The notes: generated by a model not told the origin, from the sequence alone. A stretch of 64,000 nucleotides of DNA from Exobacillus caeni (GCF_005747095.1 NZ_SWLG01000006.1:248001-312000), one strand, 5' to 3'. Positions 34,740 through 44,104 are shown, counted from the first letter of the stretch. Program-made: numbers and translations.

Positions 34740-35840
34740 ATGAAGATTAATGGCATTCAAACCGAGCGTTCAGCAGTACCCTTGACGAAACCCTTTAAAA
34801 CCGCACTTAGAACAGTAACAGTTGCAGAATCCATTATAGTTAAGATTACAACTGATAACGGACTAGTCGGCTGGGGAGAAGCGCCTCCAACTGTTGTGAT
34901 AACAGGAGAGAGCCTGGCAAGTATAGAAGCGGCAATAAACCAAACCATTAAACCCAAAATTTTAAACAAATCATTACTTGCTTATGAAGAAGTTTTTCAG
35001 ATTTTACATCATGCCCTGGTAGGAAACACAAGCGCCAGGGCAGCGGTGGATATGGCTCTTTATGACCTTATCTCTCAAAATGCCGGCCTCCCTCTTTATC
35101 AGTTTCTTGGCGGCTATCAAAGTGAAATCGAAACAGATTTTACAGTAAGTGTAAATTCCCCTTATGAAATGGGGGAAGATGCGATGGAATATATTAAAAG
35201 GGGCTTTAGCGTATTAAAAGTTAAAGTCGGCAAGGATGATATTAATACGGATATTGAGCGAATAAAAGAAATACGAAAACAAATCGGTTATGACTATATG
35301 ATTCGTCTTGATGCAAACCAGGGTTGGGAAGCGAAGGAAGCTGTCCGTTCAATCAGAAAAATGGAAGATATGGGCCTCGATATTGAATTGATCGAACAGC
35401 CGGTTGTTTCCCATGATGTTGAAGGATTGAAGCTGGTAACAGATTCAGTGGATACTCCTATCATGGCCGATGAAAGTGTCTTTTCTCCCAAACAGGCATT
35501 TGAAGTACTGCAGAAGAGGGCCGCAGACTTACTTAATATTAAACTGATGAAAGCTGGAGGGATTTATAGAGCCCAGACAATCAATGCTATTGCAGAGACC
35601 TGTGGAGTAGCATGTATGGTGGGCAGCATGATTGAAACGAGACTTGGTATAACTGCAGCTGCCCATTTTGCAGCTTCAAAAAAGAACATTACACGTTTCG
35701 ATTTTGATGCACCGTTAATGCTTTCAAATGACTTTGTTCAGGGCGGTGTCATTTATAATCAAAATAAAATGAAACTACCGGATTCACCTGGACTTGGAAT
35801 TACCGAAATTAATCTATCAGGAGGTGTTCGTGTTGACTAA
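34740..35840 (+). CDS. ykfB: L-Ala-D/L-Glu epimerase YkfB
   Basis: This 366-residue enolase-superfamily enzyme epimerises L-Ala-D-Glu to L-Ala-L-Glu so ordinary peptidases can use it. The N-terminal capping domain is followed by the barrel with KVKVG (catalytic Lys pair), the metal ligands in RLDANQGW, IEQP and MADESVFS, and NIKLMKAGG with the opposite Lys. It follows ykfA after 24 bases and overlaps ykfC, fitting stepwise degradation of recycled peptides. Confidence 0.93.
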   Translation: MKINGIQTERSAVPLTKPFKTALRTVTVAESIIVKITTDNGLVGWGEAPPTVVITGESLASIEAAINQTIKPKILNKSLLAYEEVFQILHHALVGNTSARAAVDMALYDLISQNAGLPLYQFLGGYQSEIETDFTVSVNSPYEMGEDAMEYIKRGFSVLKVKVGKDDINTDIERIKEIRKQIGYDYMIRLDANQGWEAKEAVRSIRKMEDMGLDIELIEQPVVSHDVEGLKLVTDSVDTPIMADESVFSPKQAFEVLQKRAADLLNIKLMKAGGIYRAQTINAIAETCGVACMVGSMIETRLGITAAAHFAASKKNITRFDFDAPLMLSNDFVQGGVIYNQNKMKLPDSPGLGITEINLSGGVRVD

Positions 35841-36741
35841 AACACTGGCAGTAAACGTGAAAGTTGCAACACTCTGGACAAAACCCCAGAACCCGCCAAG
35901 GGAAATAGATAAACCTGCACTGGAAAACCCTGTGCGTCTGGAAGAGTGGCTGGATTCGCTTCATTACGAACCTCGATTGCAACTGTGCAATGATAATATG
36001 GTTCAGTCACAATTGTTGTACGGTGAAAAAGTGTTATTCCTCGATGAAGAAGATGGATGGTCAAAAGTAATTGCTCTTTCACAGCCATCCTCCAAAGATG
36101 AAAGAGGGTATCCCGGCTGGATGCCGAGTACTCAATTAAAAGAAATCGAAGAATATACAAAACTCTCCGATGATAAAACAGTGGAAGTTGTAAAACCTGT
36201 TACGAACCTGTTTGAAGACAAAGATAAAAAAGGCTTGGAAGTAAGCTTCCAAACTCGCTTGCCGTTTATTGAGGAAGAGGAAGAATGGATACAGGTTGGA
36301 ACTCCCACTGGTTATCAATGGCTGAAAAAAGAAGATGTGATGGTAAGAGAGAAAAATACACCAAAAGGCGATGGTGAACAAGTAATCAAGGCTGCAGAAA
36401 AATTCGTTGGCCTGCCTTATTTATGGGGAGGAATGTCGTCGTTTGGATATGATTGTTCAGGGTTCTCCTATAATATGACCCGCTCAATCGGTTATACCAT
36501 TCCACGTGATGCCCATGACCAGGCGAAGGATGGAAAAGTAATAGAAAAGGAAGATCTGAAACGGGGGGACCTTCTGTTCTTTGCTTATGAACAGGGAAAA
36601 GGGGCCGTTCATCATGTTGCCATCTATTATGGCGACGGGAAAATGATTCATGCACCAAACACTGGAAAGACAGTTGAGATCATTGAATTGGCAGGAACAA
36701 TCTATGAGGAAGAACACTGTGAATCAAGAAGGTACTGGTAA
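35830..36741 (+). CDS. ykfC: gamma-D-Glu-diamino acid endopeptidase YkfC (NlpC/P60)
   Basis: This 303-residue peptidase cuts the gamma-D-Glu bond in murein tripeptides. Two SH3-like domains (to about 185) precede an NlpC/P60 domain with the catalytic Cys in FGYDCSGF, His in VHHVAIYYG and a third polar residue in MIHAPNTGK. No signal peptide, consistent with acting on imported peptides in the cytosol. Start is GTG 35830 or TTG 35833, both inside the end of ykfB and after AGGAGGTG. Its 3' end overlaps the next gene by 23 bases. Confidence 0.9.
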   Translation: MLTKTLAVNVKVATLWTKPQNPPREIDKPALENPVRLEEWLDSLHYEPRLQLCNDNMVQSQLLYGEKVLFLDEEDGWSKVIALSQPSSKDERGYPGWMPSTQLKEIEEYTKLSDDKTVEVVKPVTNLFEDKDKKGLEVSFQTRLPFIEEEEEWIQVGTPTGYQWLKKEDVMVREKNTPKGDGEQVIKAAEKFVGLPYLWGGMSSFGYDCSGFSYNMTRSIGYTIPRDAHDQAKDGKVIEKEDLKRGDLLFFAYEQGKGAVHHVAIYYGDGKMIHAPNTGKTVEIIELAGTIYEEEHCESRRYW

Positions 36742-37540
36742 ATCAAGTGAAGTGAAGCTGTTCCAGTTAGAGTCCGAGATCAAAACTATTATCAAGGAAT
36801 TGCCTGGTGATTATTCTATCGTTATCGAAACATTAGAGGGAACAATCTCTTTAAAAGGAGAAAACCAACTGCCTGCAGCAAGCTTGATAAAGCTGCCGAT
36901 AATGATAGAAGCATTTCGGCAGAGTGAAGCTAACATTATTGATCTTGATGAAATAGTTGATGTATCAACTGTAAAAAAGGTTGGAGGTGCAGGAATCCTT
37001 GCACGCCTATCATCCATTGCTTCGTTAACGATCAGAGACCTCTTAACACTCATGATCATTGTCTCTGACAATACAGCTACAAACGAGTTGATCGACCGTT
37101 TAAGCACCGATAAGATAAATAACCTTTGCAGAGCGTATAATTGCCAGAGTACAAGGTTGCAACGAAAATTAATGGATTTTGAAGCGTTAAAGAATGGAAA
37201 GGACAATCTCACATCTTCAAAAGACGTGGTCAAACTTTTAAAAGGAATTGATACTGGTCAGGATTATTCAAAAAGGACCAGAAAGGAAATGCTTTCTATC
37301 CTTTCAGAACAACAATTTCTTGATAAGCTTCCGGCCTTTATTCCTCAAGATTCAACAGAAGAATTTTTTATGGCGAACAAAACCGGAGAGCTGCCAGGTG
37401 TTGAGCATGACGCAGCTATTATAAAATCAAACGGAAAACATGTATATGCCTGTGTCATGTTTGCTAATTTATACGAAAACAAAGAAGGAAAAGTGGCTAT
37501 TTCGGAAATCGGAAGGGCGATCTGGGAATTCTTGAAATAA
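36719..37540 (+). CDS. Beta-lactamase-like serine hydrolase, cytosolic
   Basis: This protein of about 273 residues has the class A beta-lactamase/transpeptidase fold. The SxxK is SLIK (Ser55, Lys58), SDN lies at 116-118 and KTG at 221-223. The omega-loop does not show the ExxLN of true class A beta-lactamases (it reads MDFEALKNGKDN), and there is no signal peptide or lipobox, so classical penicillin resistance is unlikely. As the last gene of the dpp-ykf operon it may hydrolyse a murein peptide amide (inference). Start GTG 36719 has GAGGAAG six bases upstream; ATG 36704 is the alternative. Confidence 0.85.
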   Translation: MNQEGTGKSSEVKLFQLESEIKTIIKELPGDYSIVIETLEGTISLKGENQLPAASLIKLPIMIEAFRQSEANIIDLDEIVDVSTVKKVGGAGILARLSSIASLTIRDLLTLMIIVSDNTATNELIDRLSTDKINNLCRAYNCQSTRLQRKLMDFEALKNGKDNLTSSKDVVKLLKGIDTGQDYSKRTRKEMLSILSEQQFLDKLPAFIPQDSTEEFFMANKTGELPGVEHDAAIIKSNGKHVYACVMFANLYENKEGKVAISEIGRAIWEFLK

Positions 37541-37545
37541 CTTTT

Positions 37546-37580
37546 GAAAGGAGCCGGCCAGGCTTCTTTCTTTCTATTTT
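37546..37580 (+). terminator. Terminator of the dpp-ykf operon
   Basis: A 10-bp stem GAAAGGAGCC/GGCTTCTTTC (one G-U) is followed by TTTCTATTTT. Confidence 0.85.
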
Positions 37581-37597
37581 CTTAACGTGGTTAAATT

Positions 37598-38092
37598 TTA
37601 TTTAGTTATATAAACAGGAGTACCGATTGGAACTATATTTGCCAATTCCTCAACGTCCCTGTTATACATTCTTATACACCCTTTCGAGACATATTTCCCT
37701 ATTGATGAAGGATCGTTTGTTCCATGGATCCCATAACCTTTTTTAGAAATGCTCATCCACATAGTCCCGTAAGGTCCGCCGGGGTTTGGTGCTTTGTTTA
37801 TGATAATATACTCACCAGTCGGCGTCCTGCTAAGCATCTTTCCAACACCAACAGGAAAAACTTTTACCACCTGATTGTTTTTTCTTAATGTTAATCTCCT
37901 TTCAGAAAGGGAGATTAAAATCGAATATGGTATGGTTTCTTTGTTTGGATAACCGGGAACAATTATCTGTTGCCCGGGAAAAATAACGTTGGGATTCGGA
38001 AGCGGATTAGCATCCAGGATTGCTTGAACAGATATCCTGTAATCTATAGCTATAGATGAAAGTGTTTCACCGGGCTTGACTATATGGTACAT
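37598..38092 (-). CDS. ykuD: L,D-transpeptidase YkuD
   Basis: This 164-residue protein is the same length as B. subtilis YkuD and has the same layout. One LysM domain ([20 protein letters not shown] to about 47) precedes a catalytic YkuD domain with His123 in GIHGT and SKGCIRM with the nucleophile Cys139 and Arg141. It forms 3-3 peptidoglycan crosslinks. No signal peptide is visible, as in B. subtilis YkuD, which is found in spores. AAAAGGATG precedes the ATG. Confidence 0.93.
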   Translation of the reverse strand: MYHIVKPGETLSSIAIDYRISVQAILDANPLPNPNVIFPGQQIIVPGYPNKETIPYSILISLSERRLTLRKNNQVVKVFPVGVGKMLSRTPTGEYIIINKAPNPGGPYGTMWMSISKKGYGIHGTNDPSSIGKYVSKGCIRMYNRDVEELANIVPIGTPVYITK

Positions 38093-38252
38093 AAATCAAT
38101 CATCCTTTTTTGCCAGTCTATGCATGTGAATTTAAAATAAAAACACTTAATGTGGATTATCCTTTATGGAAGAAGGGGAAAAAATAAAAGGTAAAAAGGT
38201 TAGTAGAAGAAGTTTCTTTATTCTTAAAGAAATAAAAGGGTGATGCATCGCG

Positions 38253-38747
38253 ATGAAAATTGGAGTTATATCTGATACACATATGCCAGGAATGGCGAAA
38301 AGCTTGCCTGAGCCATTAATGCAAGGGTTAAAGGGCGTCGACCTAATAATCCATGCGGGTGATTGGAAAACACTCGATGTCTATAATTCTTTAAGTGAGT
38401 TAGCACCTGTAAAAGGCGTAGTTGGAAATATTGATGGAGAAGAAATCAAGGCTGAATTTCCTGAGAAGCAAATTATACAGGCTGGTCCATTTAGAATTGG
38501 CATTATACATGGCCATGGGAAGAAAAAAACAACAGAGAAGAGAGCGATAGAAGCTTTCGAGGGAGAATCTGTAGATATGATTATATTTGGCCACTCGCAT
38601 ATTCCGCTGAAGAAGGAACATGACGGAGTGCTGCTTTTTAATCCTGGTTCACCCATTGATAAAAGGAGACAGCCTGAGTATTCTTACGGCATGGTAACAA
38701 TAAAAGACACTATAGAAGCTGAGCACATCTTTTATAAGAAAAAATAA
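38253..38747 (+). CDS. YfcE/MJ0936-type metallophosphodiesterase
   Basis: This 164-residue calcineurin-like phosphoesterase has metal motifs ISDTHMPG, HAGDW, GNID, IIHGH and the closing GHSHIPL, in the order of the small YfcE/MJ0936 family. These enzymes hydrolyse phosphodiesters in vitro; the physiological substrate is unsettled. AAAGGGTGATGC precedes the ATG. Single gene with its own terminator. Confidence 0.9.
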   Translation: MKIGVISDTHMPGMAKSLPEPLMQGLKGVDLIIHAGDWKTLDVYNSLSELAPVKGVVGNIDGEEIKAEFPEKQIIQAGPFRIGIIHGHGKKKTTEKRAIEAFEGESVDMIIFGHSHIPLKKEHDGVLLFNPGSPIDKRRQPEYSYGMVTIKDTIEAEHIFYKKK

Positions 38748-38786
38748 CAGGGCAGCGGAACATACCGTTTTGCCCTGTTATTTTTA
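38745..38786 (+). terminator. Intrinsic terminator
   Basis: TAACAGGGCA/TGCCCTGTTA 10-bp stem followed by TTTTTAT. Confidence 0.88.
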
Positions 38787-38957
38787 TGTCTGGTTCATTA
38801 TCCCACTTTTGCTGTTGAATCACTGGATAAAAAAGAAATAAGGCTGGAATTCTGGAGAAATAGTACAACGAAAGACTTAATTTAAATAGAAGGATTAACC
38901 AACAAAAAGTGTTGTTTTTTATATAACTTTAGAATCCGAATAAAAACACATTATGAT

Positions 38958-38986
38958 TTGATAGGCAGGTTCTAATTTTGTATAAT
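38958..38986 (+). promoter_or_regulatory. Promoter upstream of squalene/phytoene synthase gene
   Basis: TTGATA (38958-38963), 17 bases, TATAAT (38981-38986). It leaves a 5' leader of about 125 bases before the likely start. The 38787-38957 segment holds only a short T-tailed hairpin (38900-38919). Confidence 0.65.
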
Positions 38987-39118
38987 AATTGTATAACTTA
39001 TGTGTAATTGCTCATATAAAGGATATAGGAGAAAGAAATTAATATTTTGGAACCGATGACATCATTGAGATTATACAGTTCTGTTAGAAATCATACCGAT
39101 TCGAAGGGTGGGAGCAAA

Positions 39119-39949
39119 ATGATATTAAAGGCCTATGAACATTGCGAAAATATTATAAAGAAAAACTCAAAAACGTTTTACAGGGCTTTTTCATTTTTAC
39201 CTGAAAGTAAAAAACGAGCGGTCTGGGCTGTCTATGCATTTTGCCGGGAAGTCGATGATATCGTTGACGAGGGAAATGAACCAGCAATACAACTAGCTGA
39301 ATTTGAAGAAGATTTTGAGGCTTTCCTAACTAATAGAATTAATGCCGACAACTTGATGTGGGTTGCTTTAGAAGATGTTTTTGAGCAATTTAAAATGGAC
39401 ATCAATCCTTTTCGAGATATGATAATCGGGCAAAAAATGGATTTGTACAAAACAAAATATGCTAGTTTAGCAGAGCTGGAAGACTATTCCTACCATGTGG
39501 CAAGTACGGTAGGTTTAATGTTATTGCCGATCCTTGCTCCTGAAAATAAGGGGGAATTAAGAGAGGGCGCTGTTTCCCTGGGGATTGCTATGCAGATTAC
39601 AAACGTGTTGAGAGATATTGGTGAAGACCTTGAAAGAGGAAGAATTTACCTGCCAGAGGAGTTACTAAAAAAACACAAATACCTATTAGAAAATCTTCTT
39701 GCAAAAAAGGTAACAGCAGAGTTCATTGCTATTTGGGAGGAACTTGCAACGATTGCCGACTGCTATTATGAAGAAGCATTTAAAACTATATCCCTTTATC
39801 CTGAAGACGCCAGACTGCCTGTTCAATCTGCCGCCGTTTTTTATCGGGCAATTCTCGATTCTGTTAGAAGGAATGAGTACCAGGTATTCCATAAAAGATC
39901 GGTAGTTTCTGATGAAGAAAAGAAAGACCTGCTTATGAAGTTCGCTTAG
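39119..39949 (+). CDS. Squalene/phytoene synthase family protein
   Basis: This 276-residue protein is of the head-to-head prenyl synthase family. Both Asp-rich motifs are intact: DDIVD at 46-50 and DIGED at 166-170, in the block QITNVLRDIGEDLERGRIYLP. B. subtilis YisP, the nearest familiar homologue, is reported to act as a farnesyl phosphatase; the intact motifs here suggest a working synthase (squalene, dehydrosqualene or phytoene). The ATG at 39119 follows GGGTGGGAG. The IPP isomerase gene fni lies 140 bases downstream, supplying substrate isomers. Confidence 0.87.
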   Translation: MILKAYEHCENIIKKNSKTFYRAFSFLPESKKRAVWAVYAFCREVDDIVDEGNEPAIQLAEFEEDFEAFLTNRINADNLMWVALEDVFEQFKMDINPFRDMIIGQKMDLYKTKYASLAELEDYSYHVASTVGLMLLPILAPENKGELREGAVSLGIAMQITNVLRDIGEDLERGRIYLPEELLKKHKYLLENLLAKKVTAEFIAIWEELATIADCYYEEAFKTISLYPEDARLPVQSAAVFYRAILDSVRRNEYQVFHKRSVVSDEEKKDLLMKFA

Positions 39950-40090
39950 TTATATGCATGAACATTTTTCACTCTTAATTCTTAGACTTTTTGCAGGTTT
40001 AACATGTATAGTTAAGAAATAGATCAGTAACAATAAAAAAATCGCAAAGCAATCCAGGTATTACAAAAGGCTTATAAGGAGTGAGACCCC

Positions 40091-41134
40091 ATGAAGCCAG
40101 TTGATGATAAAACAGAGCGCAGAAAAACGGAACATATCCGCATTTGTTTAAATGAGGATGTTGAAGGAAAAAATATTACAACAGGACTCGAAAAATATCG
40201 TTTCAAACATAATGCATTACCAGAGATTGATTTTAAAGAAATTAATCTTGGAACTTCCTTTCTATCTAAACAAGTAAAAGCTCCATTCTTAATAAGTTCC
40301 ATGACAGGTGGAACAAAAGTTGCACGGAATATTAACCAGCGTCTCGCTTTGCTGGCTGAATCCCATGGTTGGGCCATTGGTGTTGGATCGATGAGAGCGG
40401 CGATCGAAGAAGAATCTCTTGCCGACACTTTTGAGGTTAGAAAATACGCACCGACTATTCCGGTCCTTGCAAATCTTGGGGCCGTCCAATTTAACTATGG
40501 ATACGGAACAGAAGAATGTATGAGAGCAGTGGAAATGATTGAAGCAGATGCCTTGATTCTCCATTTAAACAGTCTGCAGGAGGTGTTTCAACCCGAGGGT
40601 GATACAAACTTCGGTAATTTGCTAACCAAAATAGAGGAAATTGCTGCTAAGTTGCCTGTTCCTGTGGGTGTTAAAGAAGTAGGGATGGGGATAAACGGAC
40701 TCTCCGCAAAAAAGTTAATGGATTCCGGAGTAAAGTTTATTGATATAGCAGGTGCTGGAGGAACATCCTGGATCCAGGTGGAAAAATTCCGTGCGAATGA
40801 ACCTATTAGAAATCTTGCAGCGGACGCTTTTTCCGATTGGGGTAACCCTACAGCCGAATGTCTTGAAGAGGTAAAACAATATAGAAATCAAATCGAGATT
40901 ATTGCGAGCGGCGGAATGAAAAATGGGGTAGAGGCAGCTAAAGCCCTGGCACTTGGTGCTAATATGGTCGGTTTCGGCAGATCGCTTTTAAAACCTGCTG
41001 TAGATTCTGATGTGACACTTTTAGAAGTACAGATGGATCGGATTGAGTTTGAATTGCGGACGGCTATGTTTGGCATCGGAGCAGATAGTATTGAACAGCT
41101 TGTAAATACTAGGAATTTATATAAAATTTCCTGA
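40091..41134 (+). CDS. fni: Type 2 isopentenyl-diphosphate delta-isomerase
   Basis: This 347-residue FMN- and NADPH-dependent enzyme interconverts IPP and DMAPP. Opening RKTEHIRICL, the phosphate/FMN site SSMTGGT, GVGSMRAA, LHLNSLQEVFQPEGD with the active-site Gln and Glu, DIAGAGGTSW and ASGGMKNGVEAAKALALGA are all IDI-2 signatures. Its position after a head-to-head prenyl synthase makes a small isoprenoid cluster. AAGGAGTGAGACCCC precedes the ATG. Confidence 0.95.
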   Translation: MKPVDDKTERRKTEHIRICLNEDVEGKNITTGLEKYRFKHNALPEIDFKEINLGTSFLSKQVKAPFLISSMTGGTKVARNINQRLALLAESHGWAIGVGSMRAAIEEESLADTFEVRKYAPTIPVLANLGAVQFNYGYGTEECMRAVEMIEADALILHLNSLQEVFQPEGDTNFGNLLTKIEEIAAKLPVPVGVKEVGMGINGLSAKKLMDSGVKFIDIAGAGGTSWIQVEKFRANEPIRNLAADAFSDWGNPTAECLEEVKQYRNQIEIIASGGMKNGVEAAKALALGANMVGFGRSLLKPAVDSDVTLLEVQMDRIEFELRTAMFGIGADSIEQLVNTRNLYKIS

Positions 41135-41189
41135 CTCCAGCGAGTGAAAGAGTTTAATCGTTTTTTGAATAACTACATATACAGGAAGC

Positions 41190-41226
41190 TAAAGACCCGC
41201 AGGCTGGGCTGGCAGGTCTTTTTTAT
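41190..41226 (+). terminator. Intrinsic terminator after fni
   Basis: AAAGACC/GGTCTTT stem with a G/C-rich inner part, then TTTTTT. Confidence 0.75.
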
Positions 41227-41234
41227 GCGATATT

Positions 41235-42263
41235 CTAGGTGAAATATTCAAATTTTCCTTCGGGGAGGTATTTTTCAATATATCCGCCTAAAGTTTCTTT
41301 CATGTCCTCTTGTTCTTCTTTTTTGTATACATACTTTCCTATACCATATTTACCCCACTTGTATTGCCTTTTTGTTTCATCCATTTCAAGTTTCGTCATC
41401 GGGTAGTTTTTTTCGATTGTTCTTTTTGCCGGCTTCGTGAAACGATGCTGAATCAGTTCAAAGGTGAGGTCCTTTTTTGCAAAGGCCGGGAGTTTAGCTT
41501 CCAGTTTCTCAAACAGTTCTTTATAACCTTCTTTCCAGCCGTCGTATAAATAAATTGGGGCAACGATAAATCCAAGTGGATAACCAGCATTGGCAACTTT
41601 TACTGCTGCTTCAATCCGCTCGTCTAATCGAGAGGTGCCAGGTTCAAGATATTTTATGACGTAATCAGCGTTCATGCTAAAACGAAATCGCGTTTTCCCG
41701 TTATGCCTTGCATCTAATAAATGATCTACATGAGCAAACTTGGTTACGAAGCGAAGTTTGCCATATTTCGATTCTCCAAAAAACTCAATGGCACGCTTTA
41801 GTGAATGAGTAAGATGGTCTACTCCGACGATGTCTGAAGTACAGGAAGCTTCAAATCTTGTCGTTTCAGGGGCCCGCTCTTCCATATATTTAGTTGAAGC
41901 CTCAAAAATTTCATCAACATTTACATAGGTTCGAATGTAAGGCTTGTTTCCCATTGTGGTTTGCAAGTAACAGTAATGACAATGGCCCATACATCCTGTA
42001 GCGAGAGGAATAGCATACTCAGCAGAAGGTTTTGATGTATCAAACTTAAGCGTCTTTCTAACTCCTATAACAAGAGTGGATTTTGCTATGCGGTATTGCT
42101 GAAAGTGGTTTTCTCCAGGAAGGTTCCTTACCTGATTATGAGAGGTTGTTTCCCGAATTTCAATTCCCAAACCCTCAAATTTTTGCTTAAGCTGTTTTCC
42201 AAGCGCATATTCCAGTGCACGTGGTTCCATGTATACTAGTTGCGGAATAAATGGTTTAACCAT
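41235..42263 (-). CDS. splB: Spore photoproduct lyase
   Basis: This 342-residue radical SAM enzyme splits the UV-induced spore photoproduct in DNA during germination. The [4Fe-4S] cysteines are Cys91, Cys95 and Cys98 in CMGHCHYC, and Cys141 in EASCTSD is the hydrogen-donating Cys known from the B. subtilis enzyme, at the same number. It lies 11 bases after splA in one operon. GAGGTG precedes the ATG. Expected in the forespore. Confidence 0.96.
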   Translation of the reverse strand: MVKPFIPQLVYMEPRALEYALGKQLKQKFEGLGIEIRETTSHNQVRNLPGENHFQQYRIAKSTLVIGVRKTLKFDTSKPSAEYAIPLATGCMGHCHYCYLQTTMGNKPYIRTYVNVDEIFEASTKYMEERAPETTRFEASCTSDIVGVDHLTHSLKRAIEFFGESKYGKLRFVTKFAHVDHLLDARHNGKTRFRFSMNADYVIKYLEPGTSRLDERIEAAVKVANAGYPLGFIVAPIYLYDGWKEGYKELFEKLEAKLPAFAKKDLTFELIQHRFTKPAKRTIEKNYPMTKLEMDETKRQYKWGKYGIGKYVYKKEEQEDMKETLGGYIEKYLPEGKFEYFT

Positions 42264-42274
42264 ATTTGAACACC

Positions 42275-42556
42275 TCAGTCAGTCAATCCGAAATAGTAGT
42301 CAAAAGCTTGTTCAGCTTCTGTCTCAGACCGATAAATTGCGAGCTCATCCGATAAAGGATAATAGGTTTCATATAAGAAAAGAGCAAGCTCTCCAGGAGA
42401 ATCTGGATTTTTTACTACGGCAGCTTCCTGAACATTAGCCACATTCTGAGTATGCGGATTGCGATAAATAACGTAAACGATATCACCTGCAGAATACTGG
42501 GTGTTCGGATCATTTATTTCCATTTCTCCACCTGCTTTCCATCTGTTTCTTTTCAT
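42275..42556 (-). CDS. splA: SplA, regulator of spore photoproduct lyase
   Basis: This protein of about 93 residues matches SplA, a small TRAP-like protein that tunes splB expression. The core DIVYVIYRNPHTQNVANVQEAAVV and FLYETYYPLSDELAIY is well kept. The start at 42556 has AAGGAGG just upstream; ATG 42523 (AGGTGGAG three bases upstream) would give a length nearer the 79 residues of B. subtilis SplA and is a real alternative. Confidence 0.85.
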   Translation of the reverse strand: MKRNRWKAGGEMEINDPNTQYSAGDIVYVIYRNPHTQNVANVQEAAVVKNPDSPGELALFLYETYYPLSDELAIYRSETEAEQAFDYYFGLTD

Positions 42557-42679
42557 TATTCCTCCTTCCATTTGTTTTATTTAGATTAACATTTGGAAAA
42601 TTATCCGGAAAAATGAAAGAGATAACAAGGAAGGGGATAGTCAACAGCCAAACGCGCAAAATAAGCAAAAAACGAAAGT

Positions 42680-44104
42680 GTGAAGAGAATGGAATCGGGA
42701 TGGGTTTCGTTATTGCCGTTTGTATCGGTTATCATCATTGCTGTTTTTACGAAACAGGTCTTACCAGGTTTAACTGCAGGATTGATCGTTGCTTCCTACC
42801 TGGCCTCTCCTGGCATTTTGTCAGGGATTGAACAACTCCTTTCTTATTTGATTGAAGGGCTAACAGATAAAAATAATATAAAAATCATTCTTTTTTTATA
42901 TGTCTTTGCTGGCTTGATTGGAATGATAAAGTTTTCTGGCGGAATCAAAGGATTTGTAGAGGAAGCATCGAATAGAATCAAATCCAAGAAAGGAGCCTTG
43001 CTTTTAACCTGGATATCCACAATAGGAACTTTTGCAGCTCCCAGCTTTCGGATCGTTACAATTGCTCCTATTATGAGAGCATTGTTAAAAAAGGTTAAAA
43101 TGACCCCGCAGGAACTAGGATTTGTAATCGAAACAACTGCGAGTCCCATCATCGTTCTCATTCCTGTTGCGACTGCTTTTGTCGGTTACATGGCCAGCGT
43201 AATTGAAATTTCTCTTGAGAGTCAAAAAATAATGGGTGATGGTTACAGTTTGTTTATTCAAAGCATTCCCTACAATTTCTTCTCCATTGCAATAATCCTT
43301 CTGGGTTTTTATCTTAGCTTTTTTCATCATTCCAAAAAGCCGGCTACAGATGCAGGCAACAAAGAAATGGAGGTAAAAGGGGAAGAAGATTGGGTGGACT
43401 GCCATCCTGCGGTTTCAAAGGATTTGCCCTCAAAGCCACTGAACCTTGTTATCCCATTGGTGTTAATCATTTTATTAACCCTATTTTTAACCTTTTGGAG
43501 TGGTTACCAAAAAGGGGAAAAGGGAATCCTTTCCTCTTTCATTGAAGCAGATGTACTGGACGCGATGGTAATAGCGCTACTCATTACATTATTTATCTCC
43601 ATCACGCTCTTTCTATCTCAGCGCTATTCTCTGAGAAAAGCCATCGAATTCTTTGTTGACGGAGGAAACGATATGATGCCGGTCATACTTCTGCTCGCAG
43701 TGGTATGGGCACTTGCATCTGCAACGGAAGACCTTGGATTCTCAGAATTTGTAACGAATAACGTGAATTGGATTCCTAAAATGTTTATACCTCCTGTTTT
43801 ATTCTTGCTCGGAGCAGCGATCTCCTATTTTATCGGTTCATCATGGGGAACATGGGGAATTCTAATGCCCCTTGGTGTTTCGTTGGCTCAGGTTTCGGAT
43901 ACCTCCTTACCAATCGTTATAGGAGCAGTATTTGCGAGCGGTACTTTTGGTGCATTTGCATCTCCTCTAAGCGACAATACGAATACAATCGCGAATATTT
44001 TAAATTTAAAGGTTCTTCCTTATGCAAGGTTTAAATTAATACCTGCTTTAATCGCAGCATCTATAGCAGCCGTATTTTATGCGATCGTTCCCTTTATAAA
44101 ATAA
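42680..44104 (+). CDS. NhaC-type Na+/H+ antiporter family protein
   Basis: This membrane protein of about 474 residues has roughly 11-12 transmembrane helices in two related halves, with a cytosolic loop around 225-255. GTFAAPSFRIVTIAPIMR and GSSWGTWGILMPLG, followed by GTFGAFASPLSDNTN, are typical of the NhaC/IT superfamily. It likely exchanges Na+ for protons or a carboxylate. GTG 42680 and ATG 42689 are both possible; no strong ribosome site is visible. Confidence 0.83.
   Translation: MKRMESGWVSLLPFVSVIIIAVFTKQVLPGLTAGLIVASYLASPGILSGIEQLLSYLIEGLTDKNNIKIILFLYVFAGLIGMIKFSGGIKGFVEEASNRIKSKKGALLLTWISTIGTFAAPSFRIVTIAPIMRALLKKVKMTPQELGFVIETTASPIIVLIPVATAFVGYMASVIEISLESQKIMGDGYSLFIQSIPYNFFSIAIILLGFYLSFFHHSKKPATDAGNKEMEVKGEEDWVDCHPAVSKDLPSKPLNLVIPLVLIILLTLFLTFWSGYQKGEKGILSSFIEADVLDAMVIALLITLFISITLFLSQRYSLRKAIEFFVDGGNDMMPVILLLAVVWALASATEDLGFSEFVTNNVNWIPKMFIPPVLFLLGAAISYFIGSSWGTWGILMPLGVSLAQVSDTSLPIVIGAVFASGTFGAFASPLSDNTNTIANILNLKVLPYARFKLIPALIAASIAAVFYAIVPFIK

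Noticed and set aside
36704-37540. Classical class A beta-lactamase
   Set aside because: SxxK, SDN and KTG are present, but no export signal and no ExxLN omega-loop Glu; context is murein peptide breakdown.
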